Source: Sphingopyxis sp. YF1 (lineage in GTDB: Bacteria > Pseudomonadota > Alphaproteobacteria > Sphingomonadales > Sphingomonadaceae). From it: a stretch of DNA of 64,000 bases. The notes under the pieces are model-generated. The model searched no databases. It was given only the letters and a program-made list of their open reading frames with translations, and was not told the DNA's origin. This document shows positions 31,560 through 40,390 of the stretch, one piece after another; within the stretch, counting starts at the first letter, position 1, and each line of letters opens with the position of its first letter. The position numbers were made by a program, and so were the translations under genes. The stretch spans positions 2,790,001-2,854,000 of the forward strand of contig NZ_CP033204.1 of the NCBI RefSeq assembly GCF_022701295.1, given 5' to 3'.

Positions 31560-31928
31560 ATGACCAATCCCAATCAGATCGTCGGTCAGGTCAAGATCAA
31601 GATCGACGGCGACCCGCAGGAATCGAAGCCCGGCGCCGTGCTGGAAATCGGCGGCGCCACCCGCACCGCGCAGCGCGGCGATTATCAGGCGGGCGCCTTC
31701 AGCGAAGAGACCGCCGAATCGAAGGTGACGTTCACACTGCTGACGAAACGCGGGGTCAGCCTGTCCGCGATCCGCGCGATCGACAATGCGACGATCACCT
31801 TTGAAACCGACACCGGCAAGGTGTGGATCATCCGCAACGCCTATTCGGCCGAACCGCCCGTGCTGACCGCCGGCGGCGAAGGCGCGGCCTGCGTCTTCCA
31901 GGGACCGCCCGCCGAGGAGCTGAACTGA
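31560..31928 (+). CDS. Tail tube protein (Mu gpM-like)
   Basis: The ATG at 31560 has an AAGGAGA ribosome-binding site 9 bases upstream. The 122-residue product (MTNPNQIVGQVKIKIDGDPQ, RTAQRGDYQAGAFSEETAES) matches the Mu tail-tube family. The 95 bases before it contain two CTGAG and two CTCAG copies in inverted arrangement but no gene. Confidence 0.9.
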   Translation: MTNPNQIVGQVKIKIDGDPQESKPGAVLEIGGATRTAQRGDYQAGAFSEETAESKVTFTLLTKRGVSLSAIRAIDNATITFETDTGKVWIIRNAYSAEPPVLTAGGEGAACVFQGPPAEELN

Positions 31929-32227
31929 TGTCGCGCAAGGTCCACAAGAGCTATCGGCTCGCGACGCCAATCACGCCGAAACAGGGCACCCCGATTACCG
32001 AGGTTCTGATCGTTCGTCCTCGCGGCCGCGATCTCAAGGTCCTCGACCAGATCGACGGGCACGTCGAAATCATGGCGACGATGATCGACCGCCTGTGCCG
32101 GATGCCCGACGAGACGGATGTCTTCGTGGGCTTTTCCGACGAGTTGGACGTGGAGGATTTCGCCGCGCTGGGGGAGTCTGTGATGTCGCTTATCACCGAT
32201 GCCCTCCCAACTGGCGGCAAGTCCTAG
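31928..32227 (+). CDS. Tail assembly chaperone, short form
   Basis: The 99-residue product (MSRKVHKSYRLATPITPKQG, then DGHVEIMATMIDRLCRMPDE) fits the phage tail assembly chaperone E/gp41 family, located between tube and tape measure. An overlapping frame at -1 continues with a gpE-type sequence, so a programmed frameshift probably makes a longer form. Confidence 0.85.
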   Translation: MSRKVHKSYRLATPITPKQGTPITEVLIVRPRGRDLKVLDQIDGHVEIMATMIDRLCRMPDETDVFVGFSDELDVEDFAALGESVMSLITDALPTGGKS

Positions 32228-32355
32228 CCTGTCTGGCGCTCCATTTTCATTGGCCGGACGATCGGCTGATGGGGATGCCCTGGGATGAGGTCGAGGCATG
32301 GTTCGACGAGCTTACGGTGCTCCTCGAACCCGACCCGACCGGAACAAGTGGGTGA
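32168..32355 (+). CDS. -1 frameshift extension of the tail assembly chaperone (gpE'-like)
   Basis: In the -1 frame relative to the chaperone, the sequence reads NWRQVLACLALHFHWPDDRL, then MGMPWDEVEAWFDELTVLLE, ending at 32355. FHWPxxxLxxMxxxExxxWF is the P2/Mu gpE-type signature. There is no good independent start. Slippage may occur at the run of five G (32170-32174) or at CTCCCAA (32204-32210); neither is a perfect X-XXY-YYZ heptamer. The fused product is the usual second chaperone form in contractile-tailed phages. Confidence 0.7.
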
Positions 32356-32358
32356 TAA

Positions 32359-33843
32359 GTGGCAATCAAATTCGCCATGATCCTGGAAGCGGTCGACCGG
32401 ATGTCCGGTCCCGCGAAACGTGCGGCCGCCGGCGCCAAGGAATTGACCAAGGGCGCGCGACAACTGGCGCGCGAAGGCAGTCCGGCGGCGCGCGCGATCG
32501 ACAAGGTCTCCGCCGCCGCATCACGCATGCGCGGGCGCCTGGGTGCCGGCCTCACCAAGGTTCGACAGTTCGCCGGGCGGGCTGGGCTTAAGGGGCTGGA
32601 GCTGGCGGCAAAGGGTGCAGGCTGGGCCATCGGCACGGTGATCGGCAAAGCACTTCGTCTGACTGCTGTCGTTGCCCAGCTCGCGGTGGGCGCCGCCGCG
32701 ATCGGGGCGGGGTCGCTATTTGGCGGTATGATCCGGATCGGATCGACGTTCGAGGAACTCGAACTTCGTCTCGCGCGGGTCAGCGGCTCGGCCGCCGACG
32801 CGAAACGCGAGCTGCGCTGGCTCGTCGACCAGAAATTGCCGGTCCCGATCGAGCAGCTCGGCGAGGCGTTCGTACAGGCGCGAAAGGCGGGCATCGACAC
32901 GACGATCGATAGTCTGCGCGCCCTGGTCGACGAGGCCATCGGGTCGAAAAAGGAACTGGTCGCCGTAGTCGACGCGGTAAAGTCGGCAAAGAACGGTGAT
33001 CTCGGCGCTTTGGAGCCGTTCGACATCCAGACCACCCGCAAGAACGGGCGCGTCATCCTGCAATGGCTCGACAAGACCGGCAAGCGGATGACGAAGAATG
33101 TCCGTGACAATGCGCGCGACATCGAGCGCGCACTGGTCGGCATCTTTGGCGAGCGTTCGAAGGGCGCGGCCGAGGATTATGGCCGCACGCTGAAGGGCAT
33201 GTGGGCACGGCTGACGGGATGGTGGCAGCGCTTCCAGCTGAAGATCGCTGACGCGGGCATCTACGACAAGCTGAAGGAAAAGATGGAGGCCGTTCTCGGC
33301 TGGCTCGATCGACGACTGGAAGACGGTTCGATCGATCGCTGGGCGAATAGCGTGTCGAAGAAGTTGGAGGAGATCGCGAACTGGCTGGGTCAGTTCACGG
33401 AAAAAGACTGGGCAGCTTTTGGTGCCGATCTTTGGAACATCGCGAAGGCGGTTTGGTCGGTCGCTAAGGCGTTCGCTGACGCCGTGAACTGGGCAAGCAA
33501 GCTCATCAACACACAGGATAGGATCAAGGAAAACGGCGCTACCACAGTTGTCGACGGCGGTCCGCTATTCCGCATCCGACGCGCGAATGAAGCTCCACCA
33601 AAGGCACCTGGCAAGCCACCAGCGCGGCTTCCTCGCGGTCCGGCGACCCCGATCCCGCAGCGGATGCTTCCCGGCAATTCGCGCAGCACGCCGATCGCAC
33701 CGCAGAAAGTCGCGGTCGGCGGCACCATGGAGGTGAAACTGACCCCGCCGCCCGGATGGTCCGCGACGCCGACGCGCATGTCGACGGCGAACCCCGCCGT
33801 GCCCGTCGTGTTCCGCGGCGGCGCCAATCGGGGTTTCGGCTGA
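32359..33843 (+). CDS. Tail tape measure protein
   Basis: It starts at GTG 32359 (MAIKFAMILEAVDRMSGPAK). The 494-residue product has an N-terminal helical region, hydrophobic segments (VVAQLAVGAAAIGAGSLFGG), and Trp-rich helices (WARLTGWWQRFQLKIADAGI). A Pro-rich C-terminus follows (PPKAPGKPPARLPRGPATPI). It is short for a tape measure, which predicts a shorter tail than Mu's. It follows the chaperone pair, as expected. Confidence 0.88.
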   Translation: MAIKFAMILEAVDRMSGPAKRAAAGAKELTKGARQLAREGSPAARAIDKVSAAASRMRGRLGAGLTKVRQFAGRAGLKGLELAAKGAGWAIGTVIGKALRLTAVVAQLAVGAAAIGAGSLFGGMIRIGSTFEELELRLARVSGSAADAKRELRWLVDQKLPVPIEQLGEAFVQARKAGIDTTIDSLRALVDEAIGSKKELVAVVDAVKSAKNGDLGALEPFDIQTTRKNGRVILQWLDKTGKRMTKNVRDNARDIERALVGIFGERSKGAAEDYGRTLKGMWARLTGWWQRFQLKIADAGIYDKLKEKMEAVLGWLDRRLEDGSIDRWANSVSKKLEEIANWLGQFTEKDWAAFGADLWNIAKAVWSVAKAFADAVNWASKLINTQDRIKENGATTVVDGGPLFRIRRANEAPPKAPGKPPARLPRGPATPIPQRMLPGNSRSTPIAPQKVAVGGTMEVKLTPPPGWSATPTRMSTANPAVPVVFRGGANRGFG

Positions 33844-35141
33844 TGGCGAGCGTTCCGCCCTTTCAGCAGGCACCGATCGACGCGACCGCCGCCGCGGCGC
33901 CGGGCTGGCGCGAGCGCTATGTCCAGGGCAGCTTTCGCGGCGTGCCCTTTACCACCACCGACCGCGACCTGTCGGGCGGGCGGCGCGTCGCGCTGTTCGA
34001 ATTTCCCTTTCGCGACAAGCCGGGCAGCGAGGACATGGGGCGCCGCGCCGAGGAAGCGACGCTGGAATGCTTCGTCATCGGTCCCGACTATATGGAGAAG
34101 CGCGACGCGCTCCTCGTCGCGCTGCGCGCTTATGGTCCCGGCACCTATGTCGACCCGTGGACCGGCGAGCAGCTTCAGGTGTCCGTCGAGGACTGGCGCG
34201 TCACCGAAAGCACCGCCGAGGGCGGCATGGCTCGCTTCTCGATCGTGCTGCGCGAAAGCGGTGCCGACCAGCCGATCGCGGCGCGCACCGATACCGCCGC
34301 GCTGGCGCGCGCGACGGCGGGCGACATCACCGGCGCCTTGCCCGCCGACTTCGCCGACCGCTTCTCGATCGACAAGGCCGCGGGTTTCGTCGAGGAAGCG
34401 GCGGCCGAGCTGGTCGACAAGGCCGCGATCGTTGCCGAATTGTCCGCCGCCAGCTCGGGCGGGCTCGGCCAGGCGCTGCGCGCGTTCGAAAGCGGATTGC
34501 GATTATTGCCCGCAGGCAAGGCGTCGCTGCTCCGCGCGCCGCTCGCGCTCGGCCAGACGCTGGTCGGGCTGGTCGCCACCGTCGCCGCGCTCGCGCCCAA
34601 TCCGCGCACGCGCATGCGCTCGATCGAGCCGCTTGCTTCCTTCGGCGCCGACCTGAAGCCCGTCGAGCGATCGACGCCGCAGCGCGATCGCCAGGCCGCG
34701 AACCAGGACGCGATTGTGCACCTGGTGCGCGCGGCCGCGGGCGCCGAGCTGGTGCGCGCCGCCGCGGCGATCGCGTGGACCAACCGCGGCGATGCCGGCG
34801 ACGTGCGCGACCGGCTGGCGGCGCTGTTCGAAGGCCATGCGCTGGCCGCGGCCGACGCCGGCGACGATGCCCGCGCCGCGACCTTTGACGCGCTGCGCGG
34901 TGCGGTGGTCCGCGATATCGTGGCGCGCAGCGCCGGGCTGGCGCGCGGATACAGCTATACCCCGCGCGCGACCGAACCCGCGCTGGTCATTGCCCAGCGC
35001 CTTGGCGGTTTCGGCCGCACGATGGAGGCGATGGCGGCGGCGATCGTCGCGATGAACCGCGTCCGCCATCCGGGCTTCGTCCCCGGCGGCTCCGCGATCG
35101 ATGTCGTCGCCAGTCCGGCGGGGGCGGTGCGCCGTGGCTGA
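33843..35141 (+). CDS. DNA circularisation/tail protein (Mu gpN-like)
   Basis: The 432-residue product has the DNA_circ_N signature: GWRERYVQGSFRGVPFTTTD, LFEFPFRDKPGSEDMGRRAE and ALRAYGPGTYVDPWTGEQLQ. A long Ala-rich helical C-terminal region follows. It overlaps both neighbours. In Mu, gpN is a tail hub/baseplate component. Confidence 0.92.
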   Translation: MASVPPFQQAPIDATAAAAPGWRERYVQGSFRGVPFTTTDRDLSGGRRVALFEFPFRDKPGSEDMGRRAEEATLECFVIGPDYMEKRDALLVALRAYGPGTYVDPWTGEQLQVSVEDWRVTESTAEGGMARFSIVLRESGADQPIAARTDTAALARATAGDITGALPADFADRFSIDKAAGFVEEAAAELVDKAAIVAELSAASSGGLGQALRAFESGLRLLPAGKASLLRAPLALGQTLVGLVATVAALAPNPRTRMRSIEPLASFGADLKPVERSTPQRDRQAANQDAIVHLVRAAAGAELVRAAAAIAWTNRGDAGDVRDRLAALFEGHALAAADAGDDARAATFDALRGAVVRDIVARSAGLARGYSYTPRATEPALVIAQRLGGFGRTMEAMAAAIVAMNRVRHPGFVPGGSAIDVVASPAGAVRRG

Positions 35142-36192
35142 TCCGCGCGCCACCCTGACGATCGGCGGCAAGGTCTATGACGGCTGGACGAAGGTGTCGG
35201 TCGTCCGGTCGATCGAGACGCTGACCGGATCGTTCGAGCTGGAAATCGCCGCGCGCGAGTTTACCGGCGCGCCGCGCTGGCCGCTGCGCACCGGCGAGGC
35301 GTGCACGGTGCAGCTCGACGGCGAAACGGTGATCAGCGGCCATGTCGACAGCTTCGATCCCGATTTCGATGCCGACGGCTATTCGATCCGCGTCGCCGGC
35401 CGCGACCGGTCGGCCGACCTGGTCGACTGTTCGGCGATCGCCAAGCCTGGCAGCTGGACGCAGCGCAGCATCGAGGCGATCGCGGCCGAGCTGGCGAAGC
35501 CGTTCGGGATCACGGTCACTGCGCGCACCGACACCGGCGCCAAGGTCAAGCGGTTCGCGTTGCAGCAGGGCGAGACGGTGTTCTCGGCGATCGAGCGGCT
35601 GGCGCGCTATCGCGGCCTGCTCGCGGTCACCGATGCCGAGGGCAATGTCGAGCTGATCCGACCCGGTACCGGCGCGATCGTCGCCGAGCTGGTCGAGGGC
35701 GTGAACATCCTGGGCGGCAGCGCCAGCCACGACGCGAAGGAGCGCTTCAGCGACTATATCGTCAAGGGGCAGGCATCGGGCGACGATCGCGCGAACGGCA
35801 AGGCGGTGTCGGCGGTGAAGGCCGAGGTGCGCGACCCGGCGATCGGGCGGTACCGCCCCATGCTGATCGTCGGCGAGGAACAGTCGACGATCGCCGAGCT
35901 GCGCAAGCGCGCGGCGTGGGAAGCGACGACGCGCGCGGGCCGATCGCAGTCGGTGACGATCCCGGTGCCGGGCTGGCACATGCCATCCGGCGCGCTGTGG
36001 AGACCCAATGTGCGCGTTTCGGTGTCGTCGCCCTTCCTGCACGTCGAGGGCGTGATGCTGGTCAGCGAAGTGCGTCAGTTAAAGGAAGAGCGGCGCGGCA
36101 CGGTCACCGACCTGACGCTGATGCCGCCCGAGGCATTCAGCCTGATTCCGGTGCGCGAGGACGCCGACGCGTCGGCGGTGGGCCGGTCATGA
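35134..36192 (+). CDS. Baseplate hub protein (Mu gpP/gp44-like)
   Basis: It starts at GTG 35134 with an 8-base overlap. The 352-residue product includes LTGSFELEIAAREFTGAPRW, DFDADGYSIRVAGRDRSADL and KRFALQQGETVFSAIERLAR, typical of the gp27/gp44-fold hub family. It forms the centre of the baseplate that carries the spike. Confidence 0.92.
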   Translation: MADPRATLTIGGKVYDGWTKVSVVRSIETLTGSFELEIAAREFTGAPRWPLRTGEACTVQLDGETVISGHVDSFDPDFDADGYSIRVAGRDRSADLVDCSAIAKPGSWTQRSIEAIAAELAKPFGITVTARTDTGAKVKRFALQQGETVFSAIERLARYRGLLAVTDAEGNVELIRPGTGAIVAELVEGVNILGGSASHDAKERFSDYIVKGQASGDDRANGKAVSAVKAEVRDPAIGRYRPMLIVGEEQSTIAELRKRAAWEATTRAGRSQSVTIPVPGWHMPSGALWRPNVRVSVSSPFLHVEGVMLVSEVRQLKEERRGTVTDLTLMPPEAFSLIPVREDADASAVGRS

Positions 36193-36728
36193 GCGAGTTC
36201 CGCCGCCTGTTGGAGCCGATCGCCGGCCGTATCCAGATGATGCTCGGCCGCGGGACGATCGGCACGGTCGACGACGCGCCGCAGGCGCAGGAAATGCAGG
36301 TCGAGTTGCTCGCCGACGAGGCCCAGGACGCGATCGAGCGCTTTCAGGGCTATGGCTTCACCAGCGTGCCGCATCCCGGCGCCGAAGCGATCGTAGCCTT
36401 CGTCGGTGGGCTGCGCAGCCGCGGTATCGTGGTGCAGGTCGAGGATCGCCGGTACCGGATGAAGGCGATGCAGCCCGGCGAGGTCGCGATCTTCGACGAT
36501 CTCGGGCAGGCCGTACACCTGAAGCGCGACGGCATCCGCATCGAAAGCGATTTCAAGGTCGATATCGACGCGCCCGAGGTCAACGTGACGGCCGACAGCG
36601 TGACGATCGAGAGCGGCGATATCGGGCTGGGCGGCGCAGGCGGCGCGCCGGTCGCGCGCGTCGGCGACGACGTCGACCTCGCCACCGGCAAGATCATCAG
36701 CGGCAGCGACGTGGTGAGGGCGGAATGA
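36189..36728 (+). CDS. Baseplate spike protein (Mu gp45-like)
   Basis: The 179-residue product has the OB-fold N-terminal part (FQGYGFTSVPHPGAEAIVAF) and a C-terminal repeated beta-helix (HLKRDGIRIESDFKVDIDAP, VNVTADSVTIESGDIGLGGA). It is the membrane-piercing tip of contractile tails. The ATGA overlap with gpP is preserved. Confidence 0.92.
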   Translation: MSEFRRLLEPIAGRIQMMLGRGTIGTVDDAPQAQEMQVELLADEAQDAIERFQGYGFTSVPHPGAEAIVAFVGGLRSRGIVVQVEDRRYRMKAMQPGEVAIFDDLGQAVHLKRDGIRIESDFKVDIDAPEVNVTADSVTIESGDIGLGGAGGAPVARVGDDVDLATGKIISGSDVVRAE

Positions 36729-37015
36729 GGAAGCTGCGCAAAAATGCACGTCGCAAGACGTCGGCTAGCTATCGCTGGATCGTCGAGCCGGGGCCGAGCT
36801 GGGACAATATCGCCGAGATGATCGGCAAGGTCAGCGGCCATATCTTCGAAGGAAAGCCAACCCAGCTGCTCGGCACGGCCGAGCGCGGTACCGGGCGCAT
36901 CCTGCGCGTGAAGGCGACCTATGGCCCCGGCGAGACGGTCGTCCTCAACATCCGCAAGGACGGCAGTCACAGCGTCTCGTTCGGCCTGCGCATGGTCACG
37001 ACGGTGCGCCAATGA
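36725..37015 (+). CDS. Hypothetical baseplate-region protein, 96 aa
   Basis: The product begins MRKLRKNARRKTSASYRWIV and has a beta-rich centre (RILRVKATYGPGETVVLNIR). It overlaps both gp45 and gp46 equivalents. Mu has no gene at this place. A basic N-terminus and small size suggest a minor structural or chaperone role, but nothing is recognised. Confidence 0.55.
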   Translation: MRKLRKNARRKTSASYRWIVEPGPSWDNIAEMIGKVSGHIFEGKPTQLLGTAERGTGRILRVKATYGPGETVVLNIRKDGSHSVSFGLRMVTTVRQ

Positions 37016-37476
37016 CCGATATCGCAATTCTCTGGTCGAACGACAGCTTCAGCGGCGACTTCGCGCTCGATGACGGGCGGCTGGCGACCGATGACGGGCT
37101 GCGCACCGCGATGATTCTGTCGCTGTTCACCGACGCGCGCGCGCGGCCCGATGACGTGCTGCCCGATCCGGGCGGCGACCCGCGCGGATGGTGGGGCAAC
37201 GCCTTTCCGGGCGATGCCGGCGACGACTTCGAACTCGGGTCGCGGCTGTGGCTGCTCGAACGCGAGAAGCTGACCCCGCGCGTCGTCGAGCGCGCGCGCG
37301 GCTATGCGGCCGAGGCGCTCGCCTGGCTGAAGCTTCTCGGCATCGTTTCCTCGCTTACCGTCACCGCCGCGCGGATCGGCGACCAGACGCTGGCGATTTC
37401 GGTCGCGGTCGAGCGGCCCGAGGGGCCGGCGCGCGAAGTTTATGATTTCACCTGGGAGGCCAGCGTTGCCCTTTAA
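37012..37476 (+). CDS. Baseplate wedge protein (Mu gp46-like)
   Basis: The 154-residue product reads MTDIAILWSNDSFSGDFALD, GGDPRGWWGNAFPGDAGDDF and GSRLWLLEREKLTPRVVERA, the gp46 family hallmarks. It is the gp25-type wedge component of the baseplate. Confidence 0.93.
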   Translation: MTDIAILWSNDSFSGDFALDDGRLATDDGLRTAMILSLFTDARARPDDVLPDPGGDPRGWWGNAFPGDAGDDFELGSRLWLLEREKLTPRVVERARGYAAEALAWLKLLGIVSSLTVTAARIGDQTLAISVAVERPEGPAREVYDFTWEASVAL

Positions 37477-38518
37477 CCGTCCAACCCTGACCGCGCTCAT
37501 CGATCGCGCCCGCGCCGATATCGACGGCCGCTTGCCCGGCGCCGACAGCAAATTGCCGGCAAGCGTCCTGGACGTGAAGGCGCGCAACAGCGCCGGCGCG
37601 GTGAACGGGCTCTATGGCTATCTCGATTGGCTGGCCGACCAGATTTTGCCCGACCGCGCCGAGGCGGAAATCCTCATGCGTCATGCCTCGACCTGGAACA
37701 TCCCGCGCAAGGGCGCGGTCGGCGCGACAGGGCCGGTCGGCCTGACCGGCGTCCTGGGCGCGGCCGTTCCGGTCGGTAGCCCGCTCGTCCGCGAAGACGG
37801 TGTCGAATATCGCACCACCGCCGCGGTGACGCTCGGCGCCGGAACGACGATCGCGCCGGTCGAGGAAGTGGCGGGCGGCGTCGCCGGCGACACCGCGCCC
37901 GCGACCCAGCTGCGCTTCATCGCGCCGATCACCGGGGTGAACGCCGCCGCGATCGTCCAGGCGCCGGGGCTGACCGGCGGAGCGGCCGAGGAAGATGACG
38001 AGGCGCTGCGCGCCCGCCTGCTCGCGCGCATCCGCACGCCACCGAACGGCGGATCGAAAGGCGATTACCAGCGCTGGGCGCTGGAGATCGCCGAGGTCAC
38101 GCGCGCATGGGTGTTTCCGGGCTGGATGGGCGCGGGCACGGTCGGCGTGACTTTCGTCCTCGACGGCCGCGCCGACATCCTGCCACTTCCCGGCGATCTC
38201 GCGGCGGTCGAGGCGCATCTCGACGATCGGCGCCCGGTCACCGCCGATGTCGTCGTCTTTGCGCCCGAGCCCTTTCCGATCGACGTTCGGATCAAGATCG
38301 TGCCCGACACGACGGCCGCGCGCGCCGCGGTGCTGGCCGAACTCGACGACTTCTTTCGCCGCGATGCCGAGCCGGGCGGCATGATCTACCTGTCGCGCAT
38401 GCGCGAGGCGGTGTCGATCGCCGCGGGCGAGGTGTGGCACGATCTTGAACTGCCCAGCCTCAATATCCAGGCGCCCGCCGGATCGCTGCCCGTGCTGGGA
38501 GATGTCGAATGGGTGTAG
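37466..38518 (+). CDS. Baseplate J-like protein (Mu gp47-like)
   Basis: The preferred start is TTG 37466, with GGGAGG 8 bases upstream, giving the family-typical N-terminus MPFNRPTLTALIDRAR; an ATG at 37442 would add eight residues. The 350-residue product has NGLYGYLDWLADQILPDRAE, ATQLRFIAPITGVNAAAIVQ and GDYQRWALEIAEVTRAWVFP, all gpJ/gp47 blocks. The TTG lies within the gp46 gene, so translation is coupled. Confidence 0.92.
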   Translation: MPFNRPTLTALIDRARADIDGRLPGADSKLPASVLDVKARNSAGAVNGLYGYLDWLADQILPDRAEAEILMRHASTWNIPRKGAVGATGPVGLTGVLGAAVPVGSPLVREDGVEYRTTAAVTLGAGTTIAPVEEVAGGVAGDTAPATQLRFIAPITGVNAAAIVQAPGLTGGAAEEDDEALRARLLARIRTPPNGGSKGDYQRWALEIAEVTRAWVFPGWMGAGTVGVTFVLDGRADILPLPGDLAAVEAHLDDRRPVTADVVVFAPEPFPIDVRIKIVPDTTAARAAVLAELDDFFRRDAEPGGMIYLSRMREAVSIAAGEVWHDLELPSLNIQAPAGSLPVLGDVEWV

Positions 38519-39189
38519 CGCCGTCGACCAACCAGCTGCCGGTACGCGACGCCATCGCCTATCGCGAGCAGCTCGCCGCACTGCTGCCGCGCGGTCGCGC
38601 CTGGCCGCGCCACGAAGACAGCACGTTGATGCGGTTGCTTCATGCCGAGGCGGACGAGCTGGCCCGCGTCGACGGCCGCGCGTCCGACCTGTTCGAAGAG
38701 GTGGACGTGCGCACGGCGCTGGAACTGCTCGGCGACTGGGAGCGCGTCGCGGGCTTGCCCGATGCGTGCACGCCGGCGCCCGATTCGATCGCCGAGCGGC
38801 GCGCGGCGTTGCTGTCGCGGATCACTGGTCAGGGCGGGCAGACGCCGGCCTATTTCGTCGAGCTGGCGGCGAGCATCGGTTACGCGATCACCATCGACGA
38901 GTTCCGGCCCTTTCGTGCCGGCATGCGGTGCGGCGAGCGCCTCTATGACGAAGCCTGGGCGCATGTCTGGCGCGTCAACGTCCAGCCCGCCGCGATCGAC
39001 ACCGGGACCGGTGTGTCGGTCCGCTATTTCCGCGCCGGGCAGAGCCGCGCCGGTGAACGGCTCGTCGGTTACGGATCGCTCAACCTCGAATGCCTGATCA
39101 TGCGCGCCCGGCCCGCGCACACCAACGTCCTTTTTGCCTACGACATCGAACCCGAGCCGCTGGCCTGGTTCGACTTTACCGAAGAATAG
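38509..39189 (+). CDS. DUF2313 baseplate/tail protein (Mu gp48-like)
   Basis: The 226-residue product contains REQLAALLPRGRAWPRHEDS and ERRAALLSRITGQGGQTPAY, which match DUF2313 (YmfQ/gp48). It links the baseplate to the fibre and overlaps gp47 by 10 bases. Confidence 0.9.
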   Translation: MGVAPSTNQLPVRDAIAYREQLAALLPRGRAWPRHEDSTLMRLLHAEADELARVDGRASDLFEEVDVRTALELLGDWERVAGLPDACTPAPDSIAERRAALLSRITGQGGQTPAYFVELAASIGYAITIDEFRPFRAGMRCGERLYDEAWAHVWRVNVQPAAIDTGTGVSVRYFRAGQSRAGERLVGYGSLNLECLIMRARPAHTNVLFAYDIEPEPLAWFDFTEE

Positions 39190-39199
39190 GAGACCAGCC

Positions 39200-39871
39200 A
39201 TGCATCGCATCGACGGCCCCGGCCATGTCGGAAACCAGTTCACCTCGGGCGATCCCTCGATCGGCCAGCAGGCGACGATGGTCACCGCCGACTGGCTCAA
39301 TGACATGCAGGGGAACATGGCCCGCGCCATCGAGCAGGCGGGGATCGCGCTGGCGAAGGGGAACTTCGATCAGCTCTATGCCGCGATCGTCGCGATCGCT
39401 GCCGGCGCGGCGGGCGACGGCAGCGGCGCGGTGCCGACGACGCGCCAGCTGATCGGCGCCGGCCTTGTCCAGGTGATCGGCGACCTTGCGGTCGATCGCA
39501 CGATCAACGTGAAGAAGGCGTCGCCGGCCAGCGTGGCGGCAATGATCGCTGACGACGAAGCCATCACGCCCTTCGCGCTCCAGGGCGGTGCGGGCGGCAG
39601 CCTCATGGCCGGCATTGGCTATAAAACGATCTTCGGGCTGATCATCCAGTGGGGCACCTATTCGGTGGGCGCGAACGCGTCGGTCAACGTCACCTTTCCC
39701 ACGACTTTTCCGACAATGTGCGTGCACGCGGACTGCGCCGGTGGCCGCCTCGATTATGGCGCCCAGGACAATAATCCCGTGGTTAGCAGCAAATCCGCGG
39801 GAGCCGCGACGATCTTCAACGCCACCGACGGCGTTGGCGTGACCGGCACCTGGTTCGCGATCGGTTTCTAA
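39200..39871 (+). CDS. Tail fibre protein, 223 aa
   Basis: ATG 39200 has a TAGGAG ribosome-binding site. The N-terminal part (GNQFTSGDPSIGQQATMVTA followed by DWLNDMQGNMARAIEQAG) is a typical short-fibre attachment region. The C-terminal part (YKTIFGLIIQWGTYSVGANA, ending GTGVTGTWFAIGF-like) is a gp53/gpH-type receptor-binding tip. It is far shorter than Mu S, and no invertible G segment or Gin-type recombinase is present. Confidence 0.8.
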   Translation: MHRIDGPGHVGNQFTSGDPSIGQQATMVTADWLNDMQGNMARAIEQAGIALAKGNFDQLYAAIVAIAAGAAGDGSGAVPTTRQLIGAGLVQVIGDLAVDRTINVKKASPASVAAMIADDEAITPFALQGGAGGSLMAGIGYKTIFGLIIQWGTYSVGANASVNVTFPTTFPTMCVHADCAGGRLDYGAQDNNPVVSSKSAGAATIFNATDGVGVTGTWFAIGF

Positions 39872-39883
39872 GGAGACATCGAC

Positions 39884-40390
39884 ATGGAACAGCTTCAGCA
39901 TTTCTTCAGCCCGTCGACCGGCAGCTGGTTCAACGAGGCGATCCACGGCCCGCGCCAGATTGCCGACCCACAAACCGAGGCGCAGATTGAGGCCGGGCGT
40001 AAGCCGCGGTATCGCGTCAACCCCGCGTGCACGATCCCGGTCGACGCGATCGCCGTCGACCAGTCGCGCTGGATGGCGCTGCTGACTGCGCAAGGCGAGG
40101 GCAAGGTCATCAGCATCGATGCCGGCCGCGTCGTCGCGATCGACCCGGTGTCGACAGCCGAGGAGCAGCTCGCCGCGATCCGCGCGCGCCGTGATCGCCT
40201 GCTCCTCGCGACCGACCCGATGGTCACGGTGCCGGACTATCCGATCACCGAAGAACAGCGCGCCGAGCTGCTCGCCTGGCGCCAGGCGCTGCGCGACTTC
40301 CCCGACGCGATCGCGCCGTCGCTGCCATCGGCCGACGTCGAATGGCCGCCCCGGCCGAGCTGGATCGGTGAGCAGGGGGAAAAGCTGTGA
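39884..40390 (+). CDS. Tail fibre assembly-like chaperone
   Basis: The 168-residue product starts MEQLQHFFSPSTGSWFNEAI and ends with RDRLLLATDPMVTVPDYPIT, then EEQRAELLAWRQALRDFPDA. This C-terminal pattern marks phage tail assembly chaperones that fold fibres. It directly follows the fibre gene and overlaps Gam (GTGA). Confidence 0.8.
   Translation: MEQLQHFFSPSTGSWFNEAIHGPRQIADPQTEAQIEAGRKPRYRVNPACTIPVDAIAVDQSRWMALLTAQGEGKVISIDAGRVVAIDPVSTAEEQLAAIRARRDRLLLATDPMVTVPDYPITEEQRAELLAWRQALRDFPDAIAPSLPSADVEWPPRPSWIGEQGEKL

Noticed and set aside
39200..40390. Invertible tail-fibre segment (Mu G segment with Gin)
   Set aside because: Only one short fibre and one assembly gene, no inverted gix-like repeats noticed and no invertase gene.
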